From contig NZ_FNEI01000011.1 of the NCBI RefSeq assembly GCF_900099975.1, positions 62,001 through 126,000 of the forward strand: a stretch of 64,000 nucleotides of DNA, given 5' to 3'. The stretch comes from Arthrobacter cupressi. Its GTDB lineage: Bacteria > Actinomycetota > Actinomycetes > Actinomycetales > Micrococcaceae. Made by a program: the position numbers and the translations under genes. Each line of letters opens with the position of its first letter. Position 1 is the first letter of the stretch. Shown here piece after piece: positions 1 through 10,400 of this stretch. The notes below the pieces were generated by a model. That model was given only the letters and a program-made list of their open reading frames with translations. It was not told the DNA's origin and ran no database searches.

Positions 1-163
1 AATCGGCGGTGGTATCGGTGTTGGTCTCGTGTTCGCGGCTTACATCAACGGTGTTGCTCGTCAGCCTGAGGCCCAGCGCGTGCTGCAGCCGATCGCGTTC
101 CTTGGTCTGGCTCTGACTGAAGCCCTCGCCATCCTCGGTCTGGTCTTCGCTTTCGTTCTCTAG
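1..163 (+). CDS. atpE: ATP synthase Fo subunit c, C-terminal part (cut by window start)
   Basis: This is the end of the c-ring subunit of the F1Fo ATP synthase, the membrane rotor that carries protons. The visible 53 residues hold the tail of the first hydrophobic helix, the conserved polar loop with the ARQPE motif, and the second helix with the proton-binding glutamate in LTEALAI. The stop codon is at 161-163, and atpF follows after 53 bases in the usual operon order. The start lies outside the window, so length and ribosome-binding site cannot be judged. Confidence 0.95.
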   Translation, partial: IGGGIGVGLVFAAYINGVARQPEAQRVLQPIAFLGLALTEALAILGLVFAFVL

Positions 164-216
164 TCGTTCCCTGGAACGAAGCGAACCAGCACACGAGTAG
201 AAAGGACGGGTAAATC

Positions 217-771
217 ATGAAACAGCTGATTGTCTCAGCCGCCACTGAAGGTGGAGAGACCAACCCGCTGATGCCCAACCCCTGGGAAATGGGTGTCGTT
301 CTCGTCGGCTTTGCTGTCCTCCTGTTCATCGTGGTCAAGTTCATTGTCCCGATGTTCGAGAAGACCTTCGCAGAGCGCGCCGAAGCGATCGAAGGCGGCA
401 TTGCCAAGGCTGAAAAGGCCCAGGCCGAAGCTTCTGCAGCTCTCGAAGAGTACAAGCAGCAGCTCACCGATGCCCGTGCCGAAGCCAACCGTATCCGCGA
501 GGAAGCCCGCGCCGAAGGTGCACAGATCCTTGCGGACCTGAAGGCCAAGGCTGCTGCCGAGTCCGCTCGTATCACCGAGCAGGCCCACGCCCAGATCGAA
601 TCCGAGCGCCAGGCGGCTGTTGTTGCCCTGCGCTCCGAGGTGGGCACGCTGGCCACGACTCTGGCAGGACGCATCGTGGGCGAAGCGCTCAGCGATGACG
701 AGCGTTCCGCCCGCGTGGTGGACCGCTTCCTGGCAGATCTGGAGACCCAGAACGCAGGTGCAGCTAAGTAA
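217..771 (+). CDS. atpF: ATP synthase Fo subunit b
   Basis: Subunit b (184 aa) forms the peripheral stalk that holds F1 still against the rotor. A single membrane helix lies at about residues 24-47. It is followed by a long charged, alanine-rich stretch (about 55-150) typical of the dimeric stalk coiled coil, then a C-terminal part that contacts delta. A purine-rich site (AAAGGACGGG) precedes the ATG at 217. The stop overlaps the atpH start by one base (taATG), which implies translational coupling. Length is normal for the family. Confidence 0.95.
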   Translation: MKQLIVSAATEGGETNPLMPNPWEMGVVLVGFAVLLFIVVKFIVPMFEKTFAERAEAIEGGIAKAEKAQAEASAALEEYKQQLTDARAEANRIREEARAEGAQILADLKAKAAAESARITEQAHAQIESERQAAVVALRSEVGTLATTLAGRIVGEALSDDERSARVVDRFLADLETQNAGAAK

Positions 772-1598
772 TGGCAGGTGTATCGAGCGAATCGCTGACC
801 ACGGCGCTGGAGCAGTTGGAAGCCAAGCTTCCGCTCGCCTCGCTGCAGTTGGCTAGGGAACTCTTCGGAATCCTGGGAACGGTAGACAGCTCGGCTGGCT
901 TGCGCCGCGCCCTGACTGACCCCTCCCGCAGCGGAGAAGAGAAGTCGGCGCTGGTCAAGCAGCTGTTTGGCGGGAAAGTCTCCGCTGATGCTGCGGAAAT
1001 CGCGTCCGGACTGGCCGGCTCACGCTGGGCAGACGCACGTGACATCGGCGATGCACTCGAGACTCTTGCCGCCACGGTGGTCATCGCCGTGGCTGAAAAC
1101 AAGTCGGCCGTTTCTGCCTCCGGATTCACGGGGCTGGAAGAGCTGGAGAACGAACTGTTTGCTTTCAAGCAGGCCGTTGCTTCCAGCCACGATGTACAAG
1201 CTGCTCTGGCAGAGCCGCAGGCTTCCGCAGCAGCGAAGGTTGCTCTTGCCGGAAAACTGGTTCCGGGTGCCAGTGAGGAAGCCAAGCTCCTCATTGGCCA
1301 GGCGGTGTCCCAGCCGCGCGGCGTCAAGGCAGTCAAGCTCATCGACAGCTTCGCAGCACTTGCTGCCAAGCGCCGGCAGCGCTGGATTGCGACCGTCAGC
1401 GTCACCCGTCCGCTGACGGAAACGCAGGCCAGCCGCCTGCAGGCCGGGCTCGATGCCCTCTACGGCCGCGATCTGAAGGTCAACGTCAACGTTGACCCGG
1501 CGTTGATCGGCGGAATCCGGGTCCAGGTGGGTGACGAAGTGCTTGACGCTTCGGTCGTGTCCCGCCTGTCCGAACTCCGCCGTCAACTCGCCGGCTAG
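771..1598 (+). CDS. atpH: ATP synthase F1 subunit delta
   Basis: Delta links the F1 head to the peripheral stalk. At 275 aa it is about 100 residues longer than the E. coli protein. This is expected in actinobacteria such as Streptomyces, where delta is about 270 aa; mycobacteria have an even longer b-delta fusion. The C-terminal third carries the conserved family region (VTVTRPLT-like strand, then the GIRVQVGDEVLDASV segment near the end). Its ATG overlaps the atpF stop. A small hairpin and the atpA ribosome-binding site follow. Confidence 0.93.
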   Translation: MAGVSSESLTTALEQLEAKLPLASLQLARELFGILGTVDSSAGLRRALTDPSRSGEEKSALVKQLFGGKVSADAAEIASGLAGSRWADARDIGDALETLAATVVIAVAENKSAVSASGFTGLEELENELFAFKQAVASSHDVQAALAEPQASAAAKVALAGKLVPGASEEAKLLIGQAVSQPRGVKAVKLIDSFAALAAKRRQRWIATVSVTRPLTETQASRLQAGLDALYGRDLKVNVNVDPALIGGIRVQVGDEVLDASVVSRLSELRRQLAG

Positions 1599-1630
1599 CC
1601 GGACAAGAACAACTAACTGATACAAAACCC

Positions 1631-1653
1631 GGTCATCGTGGGCAACGATGACC
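1631..1653 (+). other. Small hairpin between atpH and atpA
   Basis: A 9-bp perfect inverted repeat (1631-1639 with 1645-1653, arms GGTCATCGT/ACGATGACC) with a 5-base loop sits just before the atpA Shine-Dalgarno at 1662-1666. There is no T-run, so it is not an intrinsic terminator. It could tune atpA translation or mRNA stability; that is inference. Confidence 0.5.
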
Positions 1654-1680
1654 ACGAAAACAGGAGAGCAGGGACTGCAG

Positions 1681-3318
1681 ATGGCCGAATTGACCATCAA
1701 CGCCGACGACGTCCGTAATGCGTTGAACGAGTTCGCGGCGTCCTACGAACCCGGTAACGCCGAGCGCGTAGAGGTTGGTCGTGTGACCGCCGCAAGTGAC
1801 GGCATCGCCCGTGTTGAGGGTCTTCCCTCGGTCATGGCGAACGAGCTGCTTCGCTTCGAAGACGGCACCCTGGGCCTCGCCCAGAACCTCGACGTCCGCG
1901 AGATCGGTGTCATCATCCTCGGTGACTTCACCGGTATTGAAGAGGGCCAGGAAGTCCACCGCACCGGTGAAATCCTGTCCGTCCCGGTGGGCGATGCCTT
2001 CCTCGGCCGCGTTGTCGACCCGCTGGGCCAGCCGATCGACGACCTCGGCGAGATCAAGGCTGAAACCACCCGTGCGCTGGAACTCCAGGCCCCGGGCGTG
2101 ACCCAGCGCAAGTCGGTCCACGAGCCGATGCAGACCGGCCTCAAGGCCATCGACGCCATGATCCCGATCGGCCGCGGCCAGCGCCAGCTGATCATCGGTG
2201 ACCGCCAGACCGGCAAGACCGCCATCGCCGTGGACACCATCATCAACCAGAAGGCCAACTGGGCTTCGGGTGACGTCAAGAAGCAGGTCCGCTGCATCTA
2301 CGTCGGTGTCGGCCAGAAGGCTTCCACCATCGCCGCAGTCCGCCAGACCCTGGAAGACCACGGCGCCCTGGAGTACACCACCATCGTGGCCTCCCCGGCA
2401 TCCGACCCCGCAGGCTTCAAGTACCTGGCACCCTACGCGGGTTCTGCCATTGGCCAGCACTGGATGTACGGGGGCAAGCACGTCCTGGTGATCTTCGATG
2501 ACCTGTCCAAGCAGGCCGAAGCCTACCGTGCAGTGTCCCTGCTCCTTCGCCGTCCGCCGGGACGCGAAGCCTACCCGGGTGACGTCTTCTACTTGCACTC
2601 CCGCCTGCTGGAGCGTTGCGCCAAGCTCTCCGACGAGCTCGGTGCAGGTTCCATGACCGGCCTGCCGATCGTGGAAACCAAGGCGAACGACGTTTCCGCC
2701 TACATCCCGACCAACGTCATCTCCATCACGGATGGTCAGATCTTCCTCCAGTCGGACCTCTTCAACGCCAACCAGCGCCCCGCTGTTGACGTCGGTGTGT
2801 CCGTCTCCCGCGTGGGTGGCTCGGCCCAGGTCAAGTCCATGAAGAAGGTCTCCGGTACCTTGAAGCTGGACCTGGCCCAGTACCGCGACATGCAGGCTTT
2901 CGCGATGTTCGCATCCGACCTGGATGCCGCATCCCGCCAGCAGCTGACCCGTGGCGCCCGCCTGATGGAACTGCTCAAGCAGGGCCAGTACGCGCCGTTC
3001 CCGGTCGAGGACCAGGTTGTGTCCATCTGGGCCGGCACCAACGGCTACCTGGACGACGTTCCGGTCGAGGACATCAGCCGCTTCGAGGCTGAGTTCCTGG
3101 AGCACCTCAAGCACAAGTCCTCCATCCTGACCACGCTGGCTCAGACCAACGTCCTGGATGACGACACCCTGGAAGCGCTGAAGTCCTCCATCACCGACTT
3201 CAAGAAGGGCTTCTTCGGCGAAGGCGACAACCGTCTGGTTGGCGCCGGCCACGAAGAGCACGAAGCGATCTCCGGCGGCGAAGTCGACCAGGAAAAGATC
3301 GTCAAGCAGAAGCGCTAG
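1681..3318 (+). CDS. atpA: ATP synthase F1 subunit alpha
   Basis: Alpha is the non-catalytic nucleotide-binding subunit of the F1 hexamer. The P-loop GDRQTGKT is at residues 173-180, and the region downstream carries the conserved alpha-family segments (for example the PGREAYPGD stretch). The ATG at 1681 is preferred because AGGAGAGCAGGG lies 8-20 bases upstream. An in-frame ATG at 1648 would add eleven residues that look like leader sequence. The 545-aa product has the C-terminal acidic/basic tail usual in actinobacteria. A strong GAAA-capped hairpin separates it from atpG. Confidence 0.96.
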   Translation: MAELTINADDVRNALNEFAASYEPGNAERVEVGRVTAASDGIARVEGLPSVMANELLRFEDGTLGLAQNLDVREIGVIILGDFTGIEEGQEVHRTGEILSVPVGDAFLGRVVDPLGQPIDDLGEIKAETTRALELQAPGVTQRKSVHEPMQTGLKAIDAMIPIGRGQRQLIIGDRQTGKTAIAVDTIINQKANWASGDVKKQVRCIYVGVGQKASTIAAVRQTLEDHGALEYTTIVASPASDPAGFKYLAPYAGSAIGQHWMYGGKHVLVIFDDLSKQAEAYRAVSLLLRRPPGREAYPGDVFYLHSRLLERCAKLSDELGAGSMTGLPIVETKANDVSAYIPTNVISITDGQIFLQSDLFNANQRPAVDVGVSVSRVGGSAQVKSMKKVSGTLKLDLAQYRDMQAFAMFASDLDAASRQQLTRGARLMELLKQGQYAPFPVEDQVVSIWAGTNGYLDDVPVEDISRFEAEFLEHLKHKSSILTTLAQTNVLDDDTLEALKSSITDFKKGFFGEGDNRLVGAGHEEHEAISGGEVDQEKIVKQKR

Positions 3319-3327
3319 TTCCGTTGA

Positions 3328-3365
3328 CCGGTCCGGCCGGGGCGGAAACGCCCCGGCCGGACCGG
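3328..3365 (+). other. 17-bp perfect hairpin with GAAA tetraloop between atpA and atpG
   Basis: Arms at 3328-3344 and 3349-3365 are perfectly complementary and GC-rich, closed by a GAAA (GNRA-type) loop. No T-run follows and atpG starts 26 bases downstream, so this is not a classical intrinsic terminator. In a polycistronic mRNA whose subunits are needed at 3:1 (alpha:gamma), such a hairpin may act as a stability element or partial attenuator. The structure is seen; the role is inferred. Confidence 0.8.
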
Positions 3366-3391
3366 CACCGGGATCTTAGGAAAGGATAAGT

Positions 3392-5820
<2,429 letters not shown>

Positions 5821-5821
5821 C

Positions 5822-6106
5822 ATGGCTGAGCTCGAGGTTGAGATTGTAGCGGCGGACCACTTCGTGTGGTCCGGCGCGGCCAAGATGGTCAAGGCCCGCA
5901 CCAGCGATGGTGAAATCGGAATCCTGCCGGGCCACTCGCCGCTGCTCGCCATCCTGGCCGAGGGCGAGCTGGCAATCGAGCCGGTTTCCGGGGACCGCAT
6001 CGCGGTGACGGTCGACGGCGGATTCTTCTCCGTCGACAACAACCGGGTGGTCATTGTTGCTGACAACGCCCAGCTGGGCGAATCAGCTACTGCGGGGATC
6101 CGATAG
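5822..6106 (+). CDS. atpC: ATP synthase F1 subunit epsilon
   Basis: Epsilon joins the gamma shaft to the c-ring and can inhibit ATP hydrolysis. The 94-aa product covers the N-terminal beta-sandwich with the family motif (SGEIGILPGHSPLLA-like, here SDGEIGILPGHSPLLA). It lacks most of the C-terminal two-helix inhibitory arm found in E. coli (about 138 aa). A short epsilon is common in this group. The start follows the atpD stop by one base, so it is probably translated by reinitiation. Confidence 0.93.
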   Translation: MAELEVEIVAADHFVWSGAAKMVKARTSDGEIGILPGHSPLLAILAEGELAIEPVSGDRIAVTVDGGFFSVDNNRVVIVADNAQLGESATAGIR

Positions 6107-6116
6107 CACGACCTTG

Positions 6117-6548
6117 ATGGACGATTCTGTTTTTCCGTTCATCATCCTGGCAAGTGCCTTTGGCCTGCTTGTTTTGACACTGTGCCTCGTGGGGGTGCGC
6201 CGCTTCAATCTGCGGCGCGCCCTCGGCACGGTGGACGCCTCCATCTGCATGGCTGGAAACAGCTGGCGGATGGGGGTTTGTCGTTATCAGGACTCAGAGC
6301 TGGAATGGTTCAGCCTCCTGTCCCTGAGCTTCCGGCCGCGGCACAGCTTCAAGCGCAGCTCGCTTGAGCTGCTCGGGCGGCGGAAGCCCAGCGAGGTGGA
6401 GCTGACCAAGCTGCAGCCCGACGTCGTGGTGGTTGAACTGCGGCACGAAGGGGAGTCCTTCATGCTGGCCATGCGCTTTGAAGCCTATGCGGGGCTGTCC
6501 TCCTGGCTGGAGGCCGGTCCGGTGATCGGAGTCGGAACCTGGCGCTGA
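6117..6548 (+). CDS. DUF2550 membrane-anchored protein
   Basis: This conserved actinobacterial protein of unknown function (143 aa) has one N-terminal membrane helix at about residues 5-27. A compact soluble domain follows, rich in Trp/Arg, with the pattern AGNSWRMGVCRYQDSELEWF. DUF2550 proteins regularly follow atpC in actinobacteria (Rv1312 in M. tuberculosis), so a link to the ATP synthase or its membrane has long been suspected but is not shown. It starts 10 bases after atpC without a clear Shine-Dalgarno, and a strong terminator follows. Confidence 0.85.
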   Translation: MDDSVFPFIILASAFGLLVLTLCLVGVRRFNLRRALGTVDASICMAGNSWRMGVCRYQDSELEWFSLLSLSFRPRHSFKRSSLELLGRRKPSEVELTKLQPDVVVVELRHEGESFMLAMRFEAYAGLSSWLEAGPVIGVGTWR

Positions 6549-6561
6549 TTCCAGGAAGCAT

Positions 6562-6601
6562 AAAAAGAAAGACCCGGGCGGGTGCCCGGGTCTTTCTTTT
6601 T
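6562..6601. terminator. Bidirectional intrinsic terminator (atp operon / cspA)
   Basis: Arms 6562-6579 and 6584-6601 form a perfect 18-bp inverted repeat with a GGGT loop. The GC-rich core is flanked by A-rich and T-rich ends, so it has a T-run on both strands. It lies between two converging genes and should end both transcripts. Confidence 0.95.
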
Positions 6602-6612
6602 GCGTGGCTCGA

Positions 6613-6816
6613 TTAGAGAGCGGTCACGCCGGTTGCCTGCGGACCCTTGGCGCCCTGGCCGATCTCGAACTGAACGCGCTGGTTCTCGTCGAGGGTGCGG
6701 AAACCGGAGGTCTGGATCTCCGAGTAGTGGACGAAGACGTCGCCTTCGGCGTCGTCCGGGGTGATGAAGCCGAAGCCCTTTTCAGCGTTGAACCACTTGA
6801 CAGTGCCCAGTGCCAT
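6613..6816 (-). CDS. cspA: Cold-shock domain protein (CspA family)
   Basis: A 67-aa single cold-shock domain that binds single-stranded RNA/DNA and melts mRNA structure. RNP1 (KGFGFI, residues 14-19) and RNP2 (VFVHY, 27-31) are intact, as is the N-terminal GTVKWFN. An excellent Shine-Dalgarno (AGGAGAA) lies about 9 bases before the ATG. The region upstream is long and AT-richer than its surroundings and holds an 8-bp hairpin, as expected for a csp gene with a long 5' leader. It shares a terminator with the atp operon. Confidence 0.95.
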   Translation of the reverse strand: MALGTVKWFNAEKGFGFITPDDAEGDVFVHYSEIQTSGFRTLDENQRVQFEIGQGAKGPQATGVTAL

Positions 6817-7120
6817 TATTTGTTTCTCCTCATTGTGGAACTTCTTTTCAAGTCCGGCACACCGCGTGCCGCGCTTTAGTCACTCCGCGAGAAGACCTGA
6901 ATTCCGCCCGGACATTGCCTGGCTTGCATTGCAGGAGCTTCAAGCTCGCAACACGTCTTGCGAGCATGAATCACACCTACACAAAGACTGCTACAACACT
7001 TTCATGGCCATTAGTGCAGGTCAACGGTCTGCCAAGGAATTCCGGAAAAATTTAAGTAAAAAGAAGGTAACGCCATTTTCCTAAAAATAAGGTAATAGGC
7101 CGGGCCATTGCGCGGGCGGG
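6817..7120 (-). promoter_or_regulatory. Long AT-richer leader/promoter region of cspA
   Basis: About 300 bases without a gene. Reading toward cspA, a TTGACC hexamer at 7024-7019 is the best -35-like match, but I see no good -10 at the right distance. An 8-bp hairpin lies at 6944-6965. The part nearest nagA (7040-7100) is strikingly AT-rich for this genome. The long leader is typical of cold-shock genes. No conserved ORF is visible here. Confidence 0.5.
6944..6965 (-). other. Hairpin in cspA leader
   Basis: Perfect 8-bp arms GCTCGCAA (6944-6951) and TTGCGAGC (6958-6965) with a 6-base loop, about 130 bases upstream of the cspA start. It may be part of a structured cold-responsive leader, or an operator; neither can be decided from sequence. 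Confidence 0.45.
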
Positions 7121-8365
7121 CTAAAGCCAGCTCCCTTGGCGCAGAACCGCGGCCGGTTCAAGGCCGCCATCCACGATCACCAGGTCGGCCCGCAGACCCC
7201 GCCGGATCCCGCCCACTTCATCCGACAGGCCAAGCACCGCGGCCGGCACCGCGGTTGCGGAGTAGACGGCGTCAGCGAGCCCGACGCCGGCCGCCACCGT
7301 CCGGCGTACGACGTCGAGCATGGTGGCGGTGCCGCCGGCAATGGAGCCTGTAGCGTCCAGCGTGGCGACGCCGCCGCTGACAGTGACCGGGGACGGTCCC
7401 AGCATGTAGTGGCCGTCGGACAGTCCGGCGGCTGCCATCGAGTCGGTCACCAGCAGGATGTTGGGGGCACCGACCAACTGGAAGACAGTGGCCACCGTGG
7501 CCGCGTCCAGATGCGTGCCGTCGGCGATCAATTCCACAACGGCCTTGCCCGCCTGCGCGGCGCGCAGGCACGCCGCGACAGGGCCGGGGGAGCGGTGGTG
7601 CAGGGGAGGCATCCCGTTGAACAGGTGGGTCACCGTGGGAAGCGAACTGACGCCGTCGAACCCTGCCGACTCCAGGCCCTCCCGGGCGGCGGCCAGCGAC
7701 GCGGCGGCAGTGGCGTCGTCGCAGTCGCTGTGCCCCAGGGACGGCGTCACGCCGTGCGAGGTCATCAGGTCCACCAGTGCTGCCGCACCCGGCAGTTCGG
7801 GCGCGTACGTCATTGTGGCCAGCTTGCCCTCGGCCGCCTCGATGAGCTCGGTCATCAGTCCGAGGTCGGGCTCCACGAGGTAGGCGGGATTCTGGGCGCC
7901 GCAGCGGGCGTGCGACAGGAAGGGGCCCTCGAGGTGGATGCCGGCGAGCAGCCCTTCCTCCGTCAGGCGCACATAGAGCCCGATGCCCCGCAGCAAATCC
8001 TCGCGGGAGGCGGTGACCATGCTCGCCAGAAGGGTGGTGGTCCCTGAACGGTGCAGGAAATCGATCGCCCTGCGAGCCGACTCCTCGTCACCGCCGGGGA
8101 AGTCGCCGCCATTCCCGCCGTGGCAATGCACATCGATGAACCCCGGAAGGATGTAGCGCTCGGCCGGGAGCTCGGCGCGCGGCAGGCCCGCGAAGCCTTC
8201 GAAGGCGTTCTCGTCGAAGTCCCCCACCGGGCCGGCAAAGGCGATGCGGTCGCCCTCCACTGCCACCAAGCCGTTCTCGATGACAGTCCGGTCACTGACG
8301 ATGGTTCCGCTGATGAGATGGCGGGCGGGCGTGGGCATGGCCGAAGGCAGGCGCGGGTCTGTCAT
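7121..8365 (-). CDS. nagA: N-acetylglucosamine-6-phosphate deacetylase
   Basis: NagA removes the acetyl group from GlcNAc-6-P to give glucosamine-6-P, the substrate of NagB (17351-18133). The 414-aa amidohydrolase shows the metal-binding DVHCHG motif, the LEGPF glutamate motif, the THLFNGM histidine motif, and the catalytic aspartate in VTDSMAAAG. A TAGAAT box lies six bases before the ATG at 8365, so the mRNA may be leaderless. An AT-rich palindrome at 8411-8436 could be its operator. It is transcribed in the same direction as nucS, but the gap argues for its own promoter. Confidence 0.93.
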   Translation of the reverse strand: MTDPRLPSAMPTPARHLISGTIVSDRTVIENGLVAVEGDRIAFAGPVGDFDENAFEGFAGLPRAELPAERYILPGFIDVHCHGGNGGDFPGGDEESARRAIDFLHRSGTTTLLASMVTASREDLLRGIGLYVRLTEEGLLAGIHLEGPFLSHARCGAQNPAYLVEPDLGLMTELIEAAEGKLATMTYAPELPGAAALVDLMTSHGVTPSLGHSDCDDATAAASLAAAREGLESAGFDGVSSLPTVTHLFNGMPPLHHRSPGPVAACLRAAQAGKAVVELIADGTHLDAATVATVFQLVGAPNILLVTDSMAAAGLSDGHYMLGPSPVTVSGGVATLDATGSIAGGTATMLDVVRRTVAAGVGLADAVYSATAVPAAVLGLSDEVGGIRRGLRADLVIVDGGLEPAAVLRQGSWL

Positions 8366-8371
8366 GCCTAG

Positions 8372-8377
8372 ATTCTA
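8372..8377 (-). promoter_or_regulatory. -10 box of nagA
   Basis: TAGAAT on the minus strand ends six bases before the nagA ATG, which would place the transcript start at or next to the start codon. Confidence 0.6.
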
Positions 8378-8410
8378 TGGGCCGGAGCAAGCCGCCAAGA
8401 TGACTGCTGT

Positions 8411-8436
8411 TGATTGGAAATAAAATATTTCAATCA
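8411..8436 (-). promoter_or_regulatory. AT-rich palindrome upstream of nagA (candidate operator)
   Basis: TGATTG-GAAATA at 8411-8422 pairs with TATTTC-AATCA at 8426-8436, leaving a 3-base loop and one bulged G. It is far more AT-rich than its surroundings and sits 34-59 bases upstream of the nagA -10. ROK-type (NagC-like) sugar regulators bind AT-rich palindromes, so a GlcNAc-responsive operator is the favoured reading. A terminator for nucS is the alternative. Confidence 0.5.
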
Positions 8437-8443
8437 GGGGCGA

Positions 8444-9139
8444 TCAGAAGAGCCGGGACTCACTATCGTCCACGCCGCGCATCGCATCGTAATCCAGCGT
8501 CACGCAGTCGATCCCGCGATCGTTCGCGAGGACCTTCGCCTGCGGTTTGATCTGCTGGGCCGCGAAAATCCCGCGGACGGGCGCCAGGAGCGGATCCCGG
8601 TTGAGCAGTTCGAGGTAGCGGGTGAGTTGCTCCACGCCGTCGATGTCGCCGCGGCGCTTGAGCTCGACGGCCACTGTGCCGCCGTCGGCGTCACGTGCCA
8701 GGATGTCCACCGGGCCGATCGCGGTGAAGTATTCCCGCCGGATGAGCGAATAGCCGGTGCCTAGAGTCTCGATCTGCTCGGCCAGCAGGCGCTGGAGGTC
8801 GGCCTCCACGCCGTCCTTGATCAGGCCGGGGTCGGTGCCCAGTTCGTGGGAGGTGTCGTGCAACTGCTCGTAGATGTTGATGATGAGGCGGTCGTCGGTC
8901 TTGGCCGACTGCACGGTCCACTGCTCCACGACGCCTTCCTCGACCTCGGTCTCCTCCGGCGAGGTGACGCGCAGGGTGGCCGGCGGGCTCATCCAGTTCA
9001 GCGGCTTGTAGGAACCGCCATCCGAATGGACCAGCACGGAACCGTCGGCCTTCACCAGCAGGAGCCGGGTGGCCAGGGGGAGGTGGGCCTTGAGACGGCC
9101 GACGTAATCAACTGAGCAGCGGGCTATGACGAGTCGCAC
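8444..9139 (-). CDS. nucS: Mismatch-specific endonuclease NucS/EndoMS
   Basis: NucS cuts both strands at mismatches and replaces MutSL repair in most actinobacteria. The 231-aa protein has the N-terminal DNA-binding/dimerisation half and a C-terminal RecB-like nuclease core, with catalytic residues in GPVDILARD and AVELKRRG (D...ExK). It ends in SRLF, which resembles the sliding-clamp-binding tail of the family. I chose the GTG at 9139, where the protein begins with the usual VRLVIA; longer readings upstream have no family similarity. The zinc-finger-like gene at 9215 is divergent. Confidence 0.93.
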   Translation of the reverse strand: MRLVIARCSVDYVGRLKAHLPLATRLLLVKADGSVLVHSDGGSYKPLNWMSPPATLRVTSPEETEVEEGVVEQWTVQSAKTDDRLIINIYEQLHDTSHELGTDPGLIKDGVEADLQRLLAEQIETLGTGYSLIRREYFTAIGPVDILARDADGGTVAVELKRRGDIDGVEQLTRYLELLNRDPLLAPVRGIFAAQQIKPQAKVLANDRGIDCVTLDYDAMRGVDDSESRLF

Positions 9140-9202
9140 CCGCTCAACTTTACTGCCTGTTACCGCCCGCGACGCGTTGCCGCGTGCCGGGCGTCGCTGG
9201 GG

Positions 9203-9208
9203 CAGAAT
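9203..9208 (+). promoter_or_regulatory. Weak -10 box of the 9215 gene
   Basis: CAGAAT ends six bases before the ATG at 9215. The first base departs from the usual TAnnnT. Confidence 0.4.
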
Positions 9209-9214
9209 GGAGCC

Positions 9215-9547
9215 ATGCCCCGATCCAACCGACCCCGCCGTGCCGGCTCCGCGAATTCGAAGTGGACCCGGGGTGCCGAAACTCCGGAACTGGATCTGGA
9301 ACGGGCCCGGGCCGGGATTGCCAGGCGGGAGAACGCTCCCGACGGCGACTGGTACGTCCGTACGATGACCGCGAAGAACGCCGAGAAGAACTACGTCTGC
9401 CCCGGCTGCTCGATGGCAATCCTCCCGGGAACCGCGCACCTTGTGGTGTGGTCGGCCAGCCATCTGCTTGGCGACGCCGCGGGCCTCTCCGAGCGCCGGC
9501 ACTGGCACAACAAGTGCTGGACCGGCCGCACCTACCGCTACCGCTGA
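9215..9547 (+). CDS. Small conserved zinc-finger-like protein next to nucS
   Basis: This 110-aa basic protein is common in actinobacteria and often carries an unhelpful ATP/GTP-binding label. No P-loop is visible. A CPGC motif at residues 62-65 and HWHNKC at 96-101 could together bind one zinc ion. The N-terminal 40 residues are Arg-rich and probably disordered, which suggests nucleic-acid contact. It is divergent from nucS with only 75 bases between the starts. I cannot assign a function; a nucleic-acid-binding role is inference. Confidence 0.75.
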   Translation: MPRSNRPRRAGSANSKWTRGAETPELDLERARAGIARRENAPDGDWYVRTMTAKNAEKNYVCPGCSMAILPGTAHLVVWSASHLLGDAAGLSERRHWHNKCWTGRTYRYR

Positions 9548-9577
9548 GGCGCGGGGGCCGCTTCCCGGGTAGCGGGA

Positions 9578-9583
9578 TACCCT
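9578..9583 (+). promoter_or_regulatory. -10 box of the 9591 hydrolase gene
   Basis: TACCCT ends seven bases before the ATG at 9591. Confidence 0.5.
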
Positions 9584-9590
9584 TGGAAGC

Positions 9591-10388
9591 ATGACTTTCG
9601 ACCCTGCTTCCTTCGTGTTTACCCAGCCCGGCGCTCCCGTGGCCATCCGCGCATCTACCGTGCTGCCCGCCCGCCGCGAGAACATCGAAATCACCACAGA
9701 AGACGGCAAGGTCCTGGTGGGGGAGCTGGCACTTCCGGAGTCGGGGGAAATCACGGCCACCCTCATCACCCTGCATCCGCTGCCCACCCACGGCGGCTTC
9801 ATGGATTCACATGTCTACCGGAAGGCCTCCTACCGGCTCCCGGCGCTGGCCGGCGTCGCTGTGCTCCGCTTCAACACCCGGGGTACGCACTCGCTGCGGG
9901 GCACCAGCCAGGGCAGCTTCGAAGAGGGCATCGGCGAGCGGTACGACGTCGAGGCGGCGGTGCGTTTCGCCGTCGATCGCGGACTGCCGAACCGCTGGCT
10001 GGTGGGTTGGTCCTTCGGTACGGAACTGGCGCTCATGTACGGGGCGGTGGAACCGGTGGCGTCCGCGGTTGAAGGCGCCATCCTGCTTTCGCCGCCGTTG
10101 CACCGCGCCACGGATGTCCACCTGAAGGAATGGGCCGCCTCCGGCAAGCCGCTGACCGTGCTGGTGCCCGAGCACGATGACTTCCTCCAGCCTGCCGAGG
10201 CGGCGGAGCGCTTCAGCCTCGTGCCGCAGGCCCGGCTGCTGGGGGTCGACGGCGCCAAGCACCTGTGGGTGGGGGAGAAGTACGCCGCCCGCGTCCTGGA
10301 CGAAATCGTCGACGACGTCACCGAAGCGGGTGCCGGCGCCGACGGCCTGCCGCGGGAGTGGGCGGGGCCGTTCGCGACGGCGGCCTGA
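9591..10388 (+). CDS. Alpha/beta hydrolase family protein
   Basis: A 265-aa single-domain alpha/beta hydrolase. The nucleophile elbow GWSFG puts Ser at residue 141. The likely acid is in EHDDF (residues 196-197), and His224 in the KHLW motif completes the triad. LHPLPTHGG near residue 62 supplies the oxyanion region, and [12 protein letters not shown] is typical of the cytoplasmic family described as serine aminopeptidase/acylesterase-like. No signal peptide is visible. The substrate is unknown. Confidence 0.85.
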   Translation: MTFDPASFVFTQPGAPVAIRASTVLPARRENIEITTEDGKVLVGELALPESGEITATLITLHPLPTHGGFMDSHVYRKASYRLPALAGVAVLRFNTRGTHSLRGTSQGSFEEGIGERYDVEAAVRFAVDRGLPNRWLVGWSFGTELALMYGAVEPVASAVEGAILLSPPLHRATDVHLKEWAASGKPLTVLVPEHDDFLQPAEAAERFSLVPQARLLGVDGAKHLWVGEKYAARVLDEIVDDVTEAGAGADGLPREWAGPFATAA

Positions 10389-10400
10389 CCGCCCCCAGCG

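Noticed and set aside
1633..3261. 542-aa open frame on the minus strand across atpA
   Set aside because: A shadow of the strongly biased codons of atpA; the protein has no recognisable domain and atpA is certain.
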